NCBI GenBank assembly: GCA_023376005.1
Contig: CM042181.1
Span: 15,891,331-15,955,330 of the forward strand
DNA: 64,000 nucleotides
Source of the DNA: Doryteuthis pealeii
Lineage: Eukaryota; Mollusca; Cephalopoda; Myopsida; Loliginidae
Reading direction: 5' to 3'
Shown piece after piece: positions 10,585-23,454 of the stretch. The notes under the pieces were generated by a model. It saw only the letters and a program-made list of their open reading frames with translations. It made no database searches and had not been told where the DNA came from. Within the stretch, counting starts at the first letter, position 1. The number at the start of each line of letters is the position of its first letter. A program made the position numbers and the translations under genes.

Positions 10585-13165
10585 TCTAGTAGGTATGGTG
10601 CTCCATTTTAACAAACACTCCTTAGTCTAGCGCTAGCGAAAAGGGTATACTCTCTCTCTCTCTCTCGCTGTCGGGCTTTGCTTACTTAAGACCAAAATGT
10701 TTAGGCTGAACTTGCACAAAGGTGTCAAATTAGGGTGGCCCAGAAAAAAAAACGGAACCCAAATTATTCATTTTCCCATTGAACTAACCCTAGACCTCCA
10801 TAGTTAAAATTAAGTTTTCATTACAAAATTTGTGGGTTCTCTTTTTTTTTCTGGGTCACCCTAATTTTGACACCTTTGTAAGTTCAGCCAAAGTTTATAA
10901 AAAAATTTGACTTTTATAAATATCCTGAAAACCATTTCTATTTTCTGGTAGAATCCAGTTTCTAGAATTAATTCCACTCACGCCTTGTTGATTTCAAAGT
11001 TTTTATGCACATTCACTAGGGACTGCCAATTTTATTGTCATAGATGTATTTTACAACCCCCCCCCCCATCGATTGAAAAATTTTACCAAATATCAAGGAA
11101 TTATCCGATTTTAATGAATATTGCATTAGTTTTTAATTTTTTAAAATTGAATATTTTTGTTACTACTTTTCTACTTAAACAAAAAGTTGACCTTAAATAA
11201 TCGGATTTAATTATAATTCGTGTTTAAAATAAAAATGAGCTAATAATTGGCAGTGCTTAATGACATTTTAACGGGTAATTTTATTTTTCTAAATTTTATA
11301 TTAAAAGAAATTACGAACATAATGGAGTATTTAAAAAAAAAAAAAAAAAAAATACTCGAAACATTTCTTGACGTTTGATATTTTTTTATATTTAATTCTG
11401 ATATAAAACTGTCATAAATTATTTTTTAAATGGAATTATTCATCGCTAAATTACGATACTATAGAGTATTGTTAATATCGTTCGAAATATAATTATTTTT
11501 ATTTCACTTAATTTTATTTTTTACGGTCTAAACTTATTTAAACAATGTTCAAGTTGCTACTTACGATATGTGATAATCGCTTTGTTTATCCCATATGTAA
11601 TTCTGCTCTAAATATCGTTTAGATTTTTTTGTTTTTATAGCCATGCCTTTCCGTGAACATATGCAACTTTTAAATGTCTTTCCACTACACCGTTAATCGT
11701 ACTGAATTAAAATGGGGGGGGGTGCGTAGAGTAATATCTAGAGAATTTGTCCACGAACGAACTTGAATTTATAAAAAGGCCACACCTTGTGGAATTTTAA
11801 TTTTTTAGGGAAAGGCATTAATAAAATGAAATCCTTCTTTCGGAAGGGGGCATTTGAGATCAAGATTTTTTATTTTTTTATTTTTTTTTTTTATTTTTTT
11901 TAAATAACCGTTGCCGTTATCTTATTCAAACGTTGATCTTAAAATTCGTTTTAATCCGACTGGGAAATAAATGAATTTCATATTAGATTCTGAACTTTGT
12001 GGTATGGGAGAAAACCCCAAACAATCTGGCTTCCTTTCTCTTTGTGTAGTGGGGTTAAACTGTCATTTCTTATCTTGTCACATATAAAGATTGATAATGT
12101 AGATTATTCTTTTTCTTTATCTTTTTCTTACGCTGGACATTATTTTAACTAAAAGTAAAAAGAAAATACTTATCAAAGCGTACAAACCGTTTAAATTGAA
12201 GATTATCGTTGAGAAAGAAAGTGAATATTCCATGACACATGACGCTTTTCTTTTAAAGCCGGCAATTTCTTTCAGTTATCGTTCTTGACTAGTTTTTTTT
12301 TTTTTTTTTTTTTTTTTTTTCCTATCCTAGAAAATATAAGTTAAGATAAAAATAAAAGTTTAGATAATTCATCCTAATTTTATTTGTGAATTATAATTTG
12401 TCTTAAAAATTTTAGGTTTATTTTTTTATTTTATTTTTTTTTTTTTTTTTTTTGTCTGGCTAAAAATTCATATAGACTGTAAAAGCAGTCTACAGCCTAA
12501 TGCTACCCCCCCCCATGTCGAATAGGCTAGTTAGCCGGTTCCGGTAAAATAAACATGATTATCGAGCTTATTTTACCGGTCCTCGTAAAATAGACCAGAC
12601 TGTTTTGTCAGCAAATATATTTGAAATATCTAAAAAGATATATTAGAATGGTTGACAGATAATCTAGGATTATCTAAAAGGTAATTGCTTAAAAGTAGTT
12701 GTGCAATTCTGATAGATTTTAAAAAAAAAAAAAAAAAAAAAAAATCTAAAAGCTAATATCTTAAAATGGTACTTGACAAGAATTCGTTTCGTTATGGTTA
12801 CAATTTGTTTTATCAATTGATAGTGGAAAAAGCTATTTTTCCAATTTGGAAAAGTTCATGATAGTCAAATTTGCCTTTTATCATTTCCTTTAATTAAAAT
12901 TTTTTTTAGAAATTCACGTTTGGTCATTAATGGTATCTATATTTTTAATTTAGAATTTTTTTTTTTGTATCTTTATCCTTCACGAAAAGTATGTAGTTAT
13001 AGATATAAAGGAACAAACTTTTGTTAAATTGGTTTTATTTTTATTACGTGCATTCATAATCAAATATTTAGTGACGGTAAAATAAACATGAAGTAGGTTT
13101 ATTTTATCGGAACCGGCTAAATAGCCTCTTCCAAAAAATATGGCCAATTAAATAATTTCCTTTTT

Positions 13166-13199
<34 letters not shown>

Positions 13200-16100
13200 T
13201 TTTAAAAATGTTTCTCTCGCTGAACTTTTGTATATAATTATAAAAAAAAAATTTCTGAATAATATTCTTGAAATATTGGCATTTAGATTTTTTGAACTGT
13301 TTTTCTGTCATACATGTTTCGGCTGCTTTGCCCTCTGACCTTTAAGGTATATCTTGTTGAACTCTGGAGCCTTCATGTCTGAATGAGAACCGTAAAAAAT
13401 CTAAATATCAAGCCTCATCAGCTAAACTTGCAAATTGGGTGAAAATTAAAACTTTTTTGGTGGTGCCATATTAGTCTCAGTTGTTTGTGTTAGTATTGCA
13501 ATGTATAATTTCAATTCAACTTGGTTTAAAAAAAAAAAAAAAAATATTTTTCCACATTAAATGTATAGTAATTAAAAAAAAAAAAAAATTAAGCAATACT
13601 TAATTAAAAACAACCTTAATCCCTAAACTGTAACCAAATTCGCAAAAAATTCATTCATACACTGTAGTTAAACTGTCATGGAGGACCACCAAAAAACTTT
13701 CCGTTTTAATTTTCTGACCAATTTGCAAGTTTAGCCGCCTCCTCTCTCTTCAGACAAAACATGTAAAATTTATTGCTCCTTTTACAATTTTCTTTTCTTT
13801 TATTTCCAGAAAAGTAGAAAAATCCACTGAAAATGTTGAACAAAAAGATGAATCTGGAGAGGTATTAACAATCTTTTATTTTTATTTTATTTTGTCTAAT
13901 GCCCGAGGATGGGATCCTGGTGGCTGAGCAGTCTATAACTGAAATACTAAGTGGTTATGTAACCTGTACTCCATCCTTTACTAGAATTAGATGAGTGGTC
14001 CAATCCGATCAGTTGTCTGATGTCAAGCCCTAGTACCTCTATTGCCCATGCAGCACCACCCCCCTCTCTCCACACTGCTGCTGTGATCCAAAGGAAAGGT
14101 AATTAAGGGTTACTACTCGCAAAAATATCCAAATGGGTTAAAAGGGGCTCCTTAGCCTTGGTTGGAAACCCATCTAAGGCGAGAAAAAGTCTGACACAAA
14201 ACCTTCACTGCCTTTCAAGTAAAAGCTAGGGGAGTGAACCCCCCAAAACAAATCGGGAGCCAGTCCCTAAGGTGGTGTGATGCTGAAAGACTTTATACTT
14301 GGTTGCAATATTAGTGTTTTTAAAAGCCAGTGTATTAAAGTTCACAATTATTTTAAACAGGTAAATACTTCATACTTAGTTGCAATATAAACAATGCTTC
14401 AAGCAAATTATAAAACGATTAAATTTTATATTTTCTTACAAAAATGATAGGCTATATTTATCCATTATGTAACGCATATGATTGTTTAAAATTAATATTT
14501 ATAAAACGAGTAAACACCTAATTTTAAACGCTTCATACTTAGAACTAATGTCAATGTTTTGAGATCTAATGTATTAAAGTTTGCAATCATTTTAAACAGG
14601 TAAAAACTTGGTACTCAGTTGCAATATATATACACACAATGCTTCAAGCAAATTATAAAACTTTTCTTTTTCTTTTTCAGACCATTGATTTTGACGCCTT
14701 TGACAAAGAACATGAAGATCAACCATTTTGGGAAACTGAATATGCAAAAGACATTTTCAAATATTACAAAGAACAGGAATCTAATTTTATTGTTCCTGAT
14801 TATATATCAAAAGTCCAGACAGACATCACGCCAGAGATGCGGACAATTTTGATGGATTGGTTAGTGGAAGTCCAGACAAATTTTGAACTTCATCACGAAA
14901 CCCTCTACCTGGCCGCCAAACTGGTTGATATCTACCTTTCTAAAGTTCGCATAAAGAGGACTCTACTACAACTCGTCGGCACGGCTGCTTTGTTAATTGC
15001 TTGCAAATTTGATGTAAGTTTGTCTTTATTTTTATCCTTGGCTATATATAGTGTAAGGGAACATAATTGAAAGCAATGTTGCTGCAAGACTAAGCGTACA
15101 GAATTTCAACAAAAAAGTTTAGTTAGAAAATTCTCAACAGGATGTTAAGATTAAGTGAATAATTATTCTAAGTCCAGAACCCCATTCCTATAAGGATCTA
15201 TAAAAAATGCTAAAAACGTCCTTTTCATTTAAAGTAACCTGTTATTTCCTTTATATCAAAGACTTCTAAATATGTTTAATATTACATTTAAACAAAGGCT
15301 ATCGTTTGGGGGCAGATTAGGAAAATGAATGTGACGTCCTGCCGGGTGGAATTAAGAGTTAAACATTACTAAAAAAAAAAGTTTTATTACTGGACTGGTT
15401 TAGTTCGGTCGGTAGTGTCCGACTAGGAACCACAAGGTTCCTGGTTTGATACCAGCCCTCACCAACCCAATGTATGAGTAGCACAGGATCTGTGCGTAAA
15501 GTGAGGATCTGATGGTAGGTGTGGCTCCCCACCCCAGATGCTAAAACTCCTTGGTCTTTCGCTAGTGAAAAGGGGATAGACTCCCTCGCTATCTGGCTGA
15601 TACTGACTTTAGGCCACCCTGGCAACTCCTCAACTGGACAGCAAGGAAGTCTTTTCCCTTTAGGGTGATTGTTTTTGCATCTGAGTTGGTACGCCACACC
15701 TACCTTCAGCTTCCCACTTTACTGTAGTTGGCAAGGGTCGGTATCTAACTTGGAACTTTGTGGTTCAAAGGTTCCTGGTTTGATACCGGCCCTCGCCAAC
15801 TCAACCTATGAGTAGTACAGGGATCTGTGCAGTAAAGTAAGGAGCTGATGGTAGGCCACCCTGGTGACTTATCAACTGGACAGCAAGGGAGTCTATCCCC
15901 TTTTCCCTTTAGGGAGATTGTTTCTGCGTCCCTGTTGGTGCGCCACACCTAACTTTAGCTTCTAAGGATTATTGGTTACTTGAAACCACATAACTGTGTG
16001 CAAACAAATGAGTAAATTGAAATAGTTACTTAAAACCATACAATTATTAGTAATAGGTAGAAATGTTTAATATAACTGAAAAACTGTTAAATGTATATAA

Positions 16101-19100
16101 TTTCTTTACCTCTAAGCATAAAATAACCCTAGACAGCTTGACATGCCATTAAAATCACCTTTTTTTTTTTTTTTTTTTTGTTTCCTTAGTAGTAACCATG
16201 ATTTAATAATCTTAGATAGTTATACTTAATATAACTGCAAAACTTTTAAACTGTGTTGGGATTATCTTCCCTTTGCCTGGAAGAGTTATCTTCCCGCTGG
16301 GTTTCCGTGCCGGCCACCAGGGAGGTCTGGTATTTAAGCGGGTTTTGAAACTCCCTGCCTCTCTTTTGCTACATCTCCTCGTACAAGCACGTGGGTTAGA
16401 GACATTGTCACACCCTTAGCTTGGGGCAGAAGCCCCCCCGAGATGTAACTCTCCTGGGGTCTTCAGGGCCCCCATCACTAGTAATTGATTTTGTATGTAC
16501 GGACTCTCCAGTCCTTTTATCTCTACTCTTGTATGTTTATGTACGTGTATTTTATTGTTTCTGTATCTTGTCTTATAAATGTTATGTCCAACACCACGTG
16601 TCTGAGTTGTGTATTTCAACCAGTTATAACCTTGTCATAACTTTGAACCTTACAAGTGTTGACGCCGACGTGATGTCTACATAAATTATTGGTCCGGAAG
16701 AAATCACCTATTTTTGAAAGTATTCAAAGTTCGATATTTTTGGTTTTTCAGGTAGATTTCGATGCGTAGAATTCATTGATGCCAAACAAAGCAATCAATT
16801 CTAACAATTGGCAGTTAGAACTTTAATCACCTACTATAGTGTTGAAAAATTTTGAATTTTGTTAAAATTTGCCATTAAAATCATTTTTTTTTTTTTTTTT
16901 TTTTTTTTTCCTTAGTAGTTTATACGTGAAACCATGATTAATAATCTTGGATAGGAATACTTAATATAACTGCAAAAACTTTTAAAACATGTATAATAAA
17001 AAAAATTTTTAAATGCATGAACCTACATGGTACACAATTTTCTTAACCTCCAGGCATAAAATTATTTGCCATTAAAAAAAATTTTTTTTTTTTTTTTTTC
17101 CCTTTTTCAGGAGCGCATCCTTCCCCAATGTGAAGACTTTTTGTATGTCTGTGATAATGCATACACGATGGAAAATCTATTTGACATGGAAAGAAAATTG
17201 TTTATAACTGTTGACTATCAACTTGGCATCCCTCTCTCATACAGATTCTTACGTCGATACTGCAAAGTGAGTTACCTCCCCTTTCTCGTTTCTTATTGTA
17301 CTAGCAGGACCTGTGCATATACCACAGTATAATTTAATTACATTTAAGAACTATTGAAAAATTTCAGTATGTAAAAAGTAAAACTTTTTCCCCATCTTCA
17401 ATTGAAACAGGTAAGCATTATTGCTTCTGTGTGCACACCCTCTTTCTCTTCTCCTTTCTTATATTTTCTGTGTAGCATGTCCTTGCTTCCCTTTTATAAT
17501 CAACTAACCATTATTTAACGAAGGTGACAATTCTCATAAATAATTCAACAGATAAGCAACACTAGATAATCAGTTACCTCTCGTTTCTTATTGTACTAGC
17601 AGGACCTGTGGATATACCATATAATTTAATTGTTACATTAAGAGGTATTGAAAAAGTTCAGTATGTAAAAAGTAATAAAAAAATTTTCCCATCTTCAATT
17701 GAAACAAGCATTATCACTTCTGTGTGCACACCCTTTTTCTCTCTTCCCCTACTCTTTCTTATATTTTCTGTGTAGCATGTCCTTTCTTCCCTTTTATCAT
17801 GGAATGGACCATTATTTAACTAAGGTGACAATTCTCATAAATAATTCAGCAGATAAGCAACACCAGATAATCAGGATTTACACTTTTGCACTTCATCTTG
17901 GACAGTTTCATTTTTTTTTTTTTTTAACCAGAGGGTGTTTGCAAGATGATAGTCAGAAGATTAAGGAACACAAGTATTAATATCTTATTATAGTGGAGAT
18001 TGTGGGTTTTTCTGTCTGTAACCGAAACTATATTACTATACAAGTCACAATTCCCTTTGTTATTTACATCACATTCTCCATGATTTTATTATTTAAACCT
18101 CAGTTATTAATAAAATTGTTTTACATTATTAATACTGTTGACTATGTCTACATATTAATAACATGCAATTGTATTTATATATACAACAAAATAGCGATTT
18201 ACAGTGTGAATGGGAAGGCTAATTTGCATATTGATCTTAAAAATTTGATTTTAATAAATATATGCTTAATATTATTGATTTCTAATTGTTTGGTTTTATC
18301 TTAATGAATATAAGCAAAAATCTCGGATAAATCTTAAAAGAAATCCCTGAACAAGAAGAAATAACTGTAATATTAATTTTTTACTTCCTATTTTAACTAA
18401 ATAGTTAAATTAGGAAAAGTTACCAATGAAAGACAGAGTAACGGAAAATGATGGAAGAGTTAGTTTCAAAGTTCTATTTTTTAATCATACCCCCTCTGTT
18501 TCAAATCTTTTTATCTGTATTCTTATTCAGTTTCATTAGCCTTTCTAATTTAATATATTTTATTATATTAAAACTTAAATACTTGCACCCGGAGGGTGCA
18601 TATATTTGCTAGTAAAGATAATTTACTAGTGAGTCTTCTGCAATATTTTGGTAACGTGAAGAACAATTTAGCAATTCTGAATGCTTTTTGCTGAAATTGT
18701 TAGGTAAGAAACGGATACAGGGTTTACCTGATTGTCTTTGGATACAGTTTTTGTCTTGCCTGTTTGTCAAGGCTCTTGAAACTCTTACCAATTCAGCTAC
18801 GCTCTGGTTATCTATTTAAAGCTGTATATAGATATGGTGCTGTCACACTTGGAATTTGATTCACCATTCTGGAACCCCTACCTTGCTAATCAAACCCACT
18901 TTGGAAAACTGGAGACTAGCTTTAAGAGTCTAGAGAGGAACAAGTTATTGTCTCGATTACACATTAGTCGCACAAGACTAACATACTCCTATATACTCGA
19001 ACAAGAACAACCACTGTGAAACATGCCAAACACCTTTTGACTGTTAAACTCTTATTCATGGAATGCAGGTTTTTTGCTCACATCAGAAACCGTTATTTTA

Positions 19101-19817
19101 ATACAAGCAGTATGAAAGATCTATTCACTTTGGGAGACTGGAGACTAGCTTTAAGAGTCTAGAAAGGAATGGGTCACTGTGTCCCGATTACATATTGGTC
19201 ATACAAGATTTAAAGCACTCCTATATACTCGAACAATAACCAGTGTGAAACATGTCAAACACTTATTCGTGGAATGCAAGTTTTTTGCTCGCATCAGAAA
19301 CTGTTATTTTAATGCAAGCAATATGAAAGATCTATTTGAAATGTGAAATTGAGGACATTGTCATTTTTGAGGGGAAATAAAATTATACCATAGAATATAG
19401 ACATGAACTTAATCAATACCATAAAACATGATCCCCCATGGTGCTAACATTGTTAAAACCAGTTACTACAAAAAGTATAAATATAAATACACATATTACT
19501 TCCTGTTAGGCATGACATAACCCTAGACAGGTTGATATGCCATTAAAATCAACCAACCAACAATCCTACACAGAATCTTATGCATTTGGATTTCTCTAAA
19601 TATTCTCATCTTTGTTATAAACATCTTTAAGTTGATGTGCACTTCATCCTTAAGATGTTTCTTGTCAAACTCTAGTTAGTACATCGGCCGAACGTTGCGT
19701 GCGTATAAAAATAAATCTGCGTACAATAGTCTGAGAAATCCAAATTATTAAGCCTCGTTTCCAAAAACGCTGACAAATGGATATAAGTCTTTTTGTCTGT
19801 TATCTTTGAATGCTTAT

Positions 19818-19852
<35 letters not shown>

Positions 19853-20443
19853 CTTTTTCATATTCTTCAATAATTTGGAACTTGTGATTTGTCTTTTTTA
19901 GGTTGCCAGTATTGGCACAAAACGATGACACTTGCCAGATATATTCTTGAGTTAACACTCTTGGAATATCCATTTTGTCATGAACAGGAATCTCTCAAAG
20001 CTGCTGGATGTGTTTGGCTTGCTTTGAAAATGGAACAAATGGAATGGGTAAGTTGCTTTCGTCTTAATAGCAGGAGGGGGTGAGTCTCAAAAGGGTACAG
20101 CGGGCCCAAAATTGGGTGGGTTTTCAATTTAAACAGCAGCCCATCAGATGTATTGCAGATTAGTATAATTAAAAACCCACCCAATTTTGGGCCCGCTGTA
20201 CCCCTTTTGAGACTCACCCCCTCCTGCTATTAAGACGAAAGCAACTTACCATTCCATTGTTCCATTTTCAAAGCAAGCCAAACACATCCAGCAGCTTTGA
20301 GAGATTCCTGTTCATGACAAAATGGATATTCCAAGAGTGTTAACTCAAGAATATATCTGGCAAGTGTCATCGTTTTTGTGCCAATACTGGCAACCTAAAA
20401 AAGACAAATCACAAGTTCCAAATTATTGAAGAATATGAAAAAG

Positions 20444-20481
<38 letters not shown>

Positions 20482-22382
20482 TAGATAAGCATTCAAGATA
20501 ATATTCAACAGACAGAAAAAGACTTATATCCATTTGTCAGCGTTTTTGGAAACGAGGCTTAATAATTTGGATTTCTCAGACTATTGTACGCAGATTTATT
20601 GTTATATACGCAACGTTCGGCCGATGTACTAACTAGAGTTTGACAAGAAACATCTTAAGGATGAAGTGCACATCAACTTAAAGATGTTTATAACAAAGAT
20701 GAGAATATTTAGAGAAATCCAAATGCATAAGATTCTGTGTAGGATTGTTGGTTGGTTGATTTTAATGGCATATCAACCTGTCTAGGGTTATGTCATGCCT
20801 AACAGGAAGTAATATGTGTATTTATATTTATACTTTTTGTAGTAACTGGTTTTAACAATGTTAGCCCATGGGGGATCATGTTTTATTGTATTGATTAAGT
20901 TCATGTCTATATTCTATGGTATAATTTTATTTTCCCCTCAAAAATGACAATGTCCTCAATTTCACATTTTCAAATAGATCTTTCATATTGCTTGCATTAA
21001 AATAACAGTTTCTGATGCGAGCAAAAAAACTTGCATTCCACGAATAAGTGTTTGACATGTTTCACACTGGTTATTGTTCGAGTATATAGGAGTGCTTTAA
21101 ATCTTGTATGACCAATATGTAATCGGGACACAGTGACCCATTCCTTTCTAGACTCTTAAAGCTAGTCTCCAGTCTCCCAAAGTGAATAGATCTTTCATAC
21201 TGCTTGTATTAAAATAACGGTTTCTGATGTGAGCAAAAAACCTGCATTCCATGAATAAGAGTTTAACAGTCAAAAGGTGTTTGGCATGTTTCACAGTGGT
21301 TGTTCTTTGTTCGAGTATATAGGAGTATGTTAGTCTTGTGCGACTAATGTGTAATCGAGACAATAACTTGTTCCTCTCTAGACTCTTAAAGCTAGTCTCC
21401 AGTTTTCCAAAGTGGGTTTGATTAGCAAGGTAGGGGTTCCAGAATGGTGAATCAAATTCCAAGTGTGACAGCACCATATCTATATACAGCTTTAAATAGA
21501 TAACCAGAGCGTAGCTGAATTGGTAAGAGTTTCAAGAGCCTTGACAAACAGGCAAGACAAAAACTGTATCCAAAGACAATCAGGTAAACCCTGTATCCGT
21601 TTCTTACCTAACAATTTCAGCAAAAAAGCATTCAGAATTGCTAAATTGTTCTTCACGTTACCAAAATATTGCAGAAGACTCACTAGTAAATTATCTTTAC
21701 TAGCAAATATATGCACCCTCCGGGTGCAAGTATTTAAGTTTTAATATAATAAAATATATTAAATTAGAAAGGCTAATGAAAACTGAATAAGAATACAGAT
21801 AAAAAGATTTGAAACAGAGGGGTATGATTAAAAATAGAACTTTGAAACTAACTCTTCCATCATTTTCCGTTACTCTGTCTTTCATTGGTAACTTTTCCTA
21901 ATTTAACTATTTTAGTTAAAATAGGAAGTAAAAAAATTAATATTACAGTTATTTCTTCTTGTTCAGGGATTTCTTTTAAGATTTATCCGAGATTTTTGCT
22001 TATATTCATTAAGATAAAACCAAACAATTAGAAATCAATAATATTAAGCATATATTTATTAAAAATCAAATTTTTAAGATCAATATGCAAAATTAGCCTT
22101 CCCATTCACACTGTAAATCGCTATTTTGTTGTTATTATAAATACAATTGCATGTTATTAATATGTAGACATAGTCAACAGTATTAATAATGTAAAACAAT
22201 TTTATTAATAACTGAGGTTTAAATAATAAAATCATGGAGAATGTGATGTAAATAACAAAGGGAATGTGACTTGTATAGTAATATAGTTTCGGTTACAGAC
22301 AGAAAAACCCACAATCTCCACTATAATAAGATATAATACTTGTGTTCCTTAATCTTCTGACTATCATCTTGCAAACACCCTC

Positions 22383-22420
<38 letters not shown>

Positions 22421-23421
22421 AAACTGTCCAAGATTGAAGTGCAAAAGTGTAAATCCTGATTATCTGGTGTTGCTTATCTGCTGAATTATTTATGAGAATT
22501 GTCACCTTAGTTAAATAATGGTCCATTCCATGATAAAGGAAGAAAGGACATGCTACACAGAAAATATAAGAAAGAGTAGGGGAAGAGAGAAAAAGGGTGT
22601 GCACACAGAAGTGATAATGCTTGTTTCAATTGAAGATGGGGAAAAATTTTTTATTACTTTTTACATACTGAACTTTTTCAATACCTCTTAATGTAACAAT
22701 TAAATTATATGGTATATCCACAGGTCCTGCTAGTACAATAAGAAACGAGAGGTAACTGATTATCTAGTGTTGCTTATCTGTTGAATTATTTATGAGAATT
22801 GTCACCTTCGTTAAATAATGGTTAGTTGATTATAAAAGGGAAGCAAGGACATGCTACACAGAAAAATATAAGAAAGGAGAAGAGAAAGAGGGTGTGCACA
22901 CAGAAGCAATAATGCTTACCTGTTTCAATTGAAGATGGGGAAAAAGTTTTACTTTTTACATACTGAAATTTTTCAATAGTTCTTAAATGTAATTAAATTA
23001 TACTGTGGTATATGCACAGGTCCTGCTAGTACAATAAGAAACGAGAAAGGGGAGGTAACTCACTTTGCAGTATCGACGTAAGAATCTGTATGAGAGAGGG
23101 ATGCCAAGTTGATAGTCAACAGTTATAAACAATTTTCTTTCCATGTCAAATAGATTTTCCATCGTGTATGCATTATCACAGACATACAAAAAGTCTTCAC
23201 ATTGGGGAAGGATGCGCTCCTGAAAAAGGGAAAAAAAAAAAAAAAAAAATTTTTTTAATGGCAATTAATTTTTGCCTGGAGGTTAAGAAATTGTGTACCA
23301 TGTAGGTTCATGCATTTAAAAATTTTTTTTATTATACATGTTTTAAAAGTTTTTTTGCAGTTATATTAAGTATTCCTATCCAAGATTATTAATCATGGTT
23401 TCACGTATAAAACTACTAAGG

Positions 23422-23454
<33 letters not shown>

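Larger units (their letters stand above)
16434..20124 (+). repeat. CCNB3: Left arm of palindrome 1 (sense, original)
   Basis: It is mirrored by 20125-23900. It holds the 3' part of a solo LTR candidate, exons 6 and 7, a 295-bp tandem duplication, a Helitron and a LINE remnant. Confidence 0.9.

Noticed and set aside
18609..18791. Minus-strand 60-codon frame
   Set aside because: It lies within repeat sequence and is mirrored in the palindrome arms. No domain.
20250..23219. Antisense cyclin B3 paralogue
   Set aside because: Introns, transposons and their flanks are mirrored too, and the exons carry homopolymer losses. This is a duplicate of the same DNA, not a second gene.
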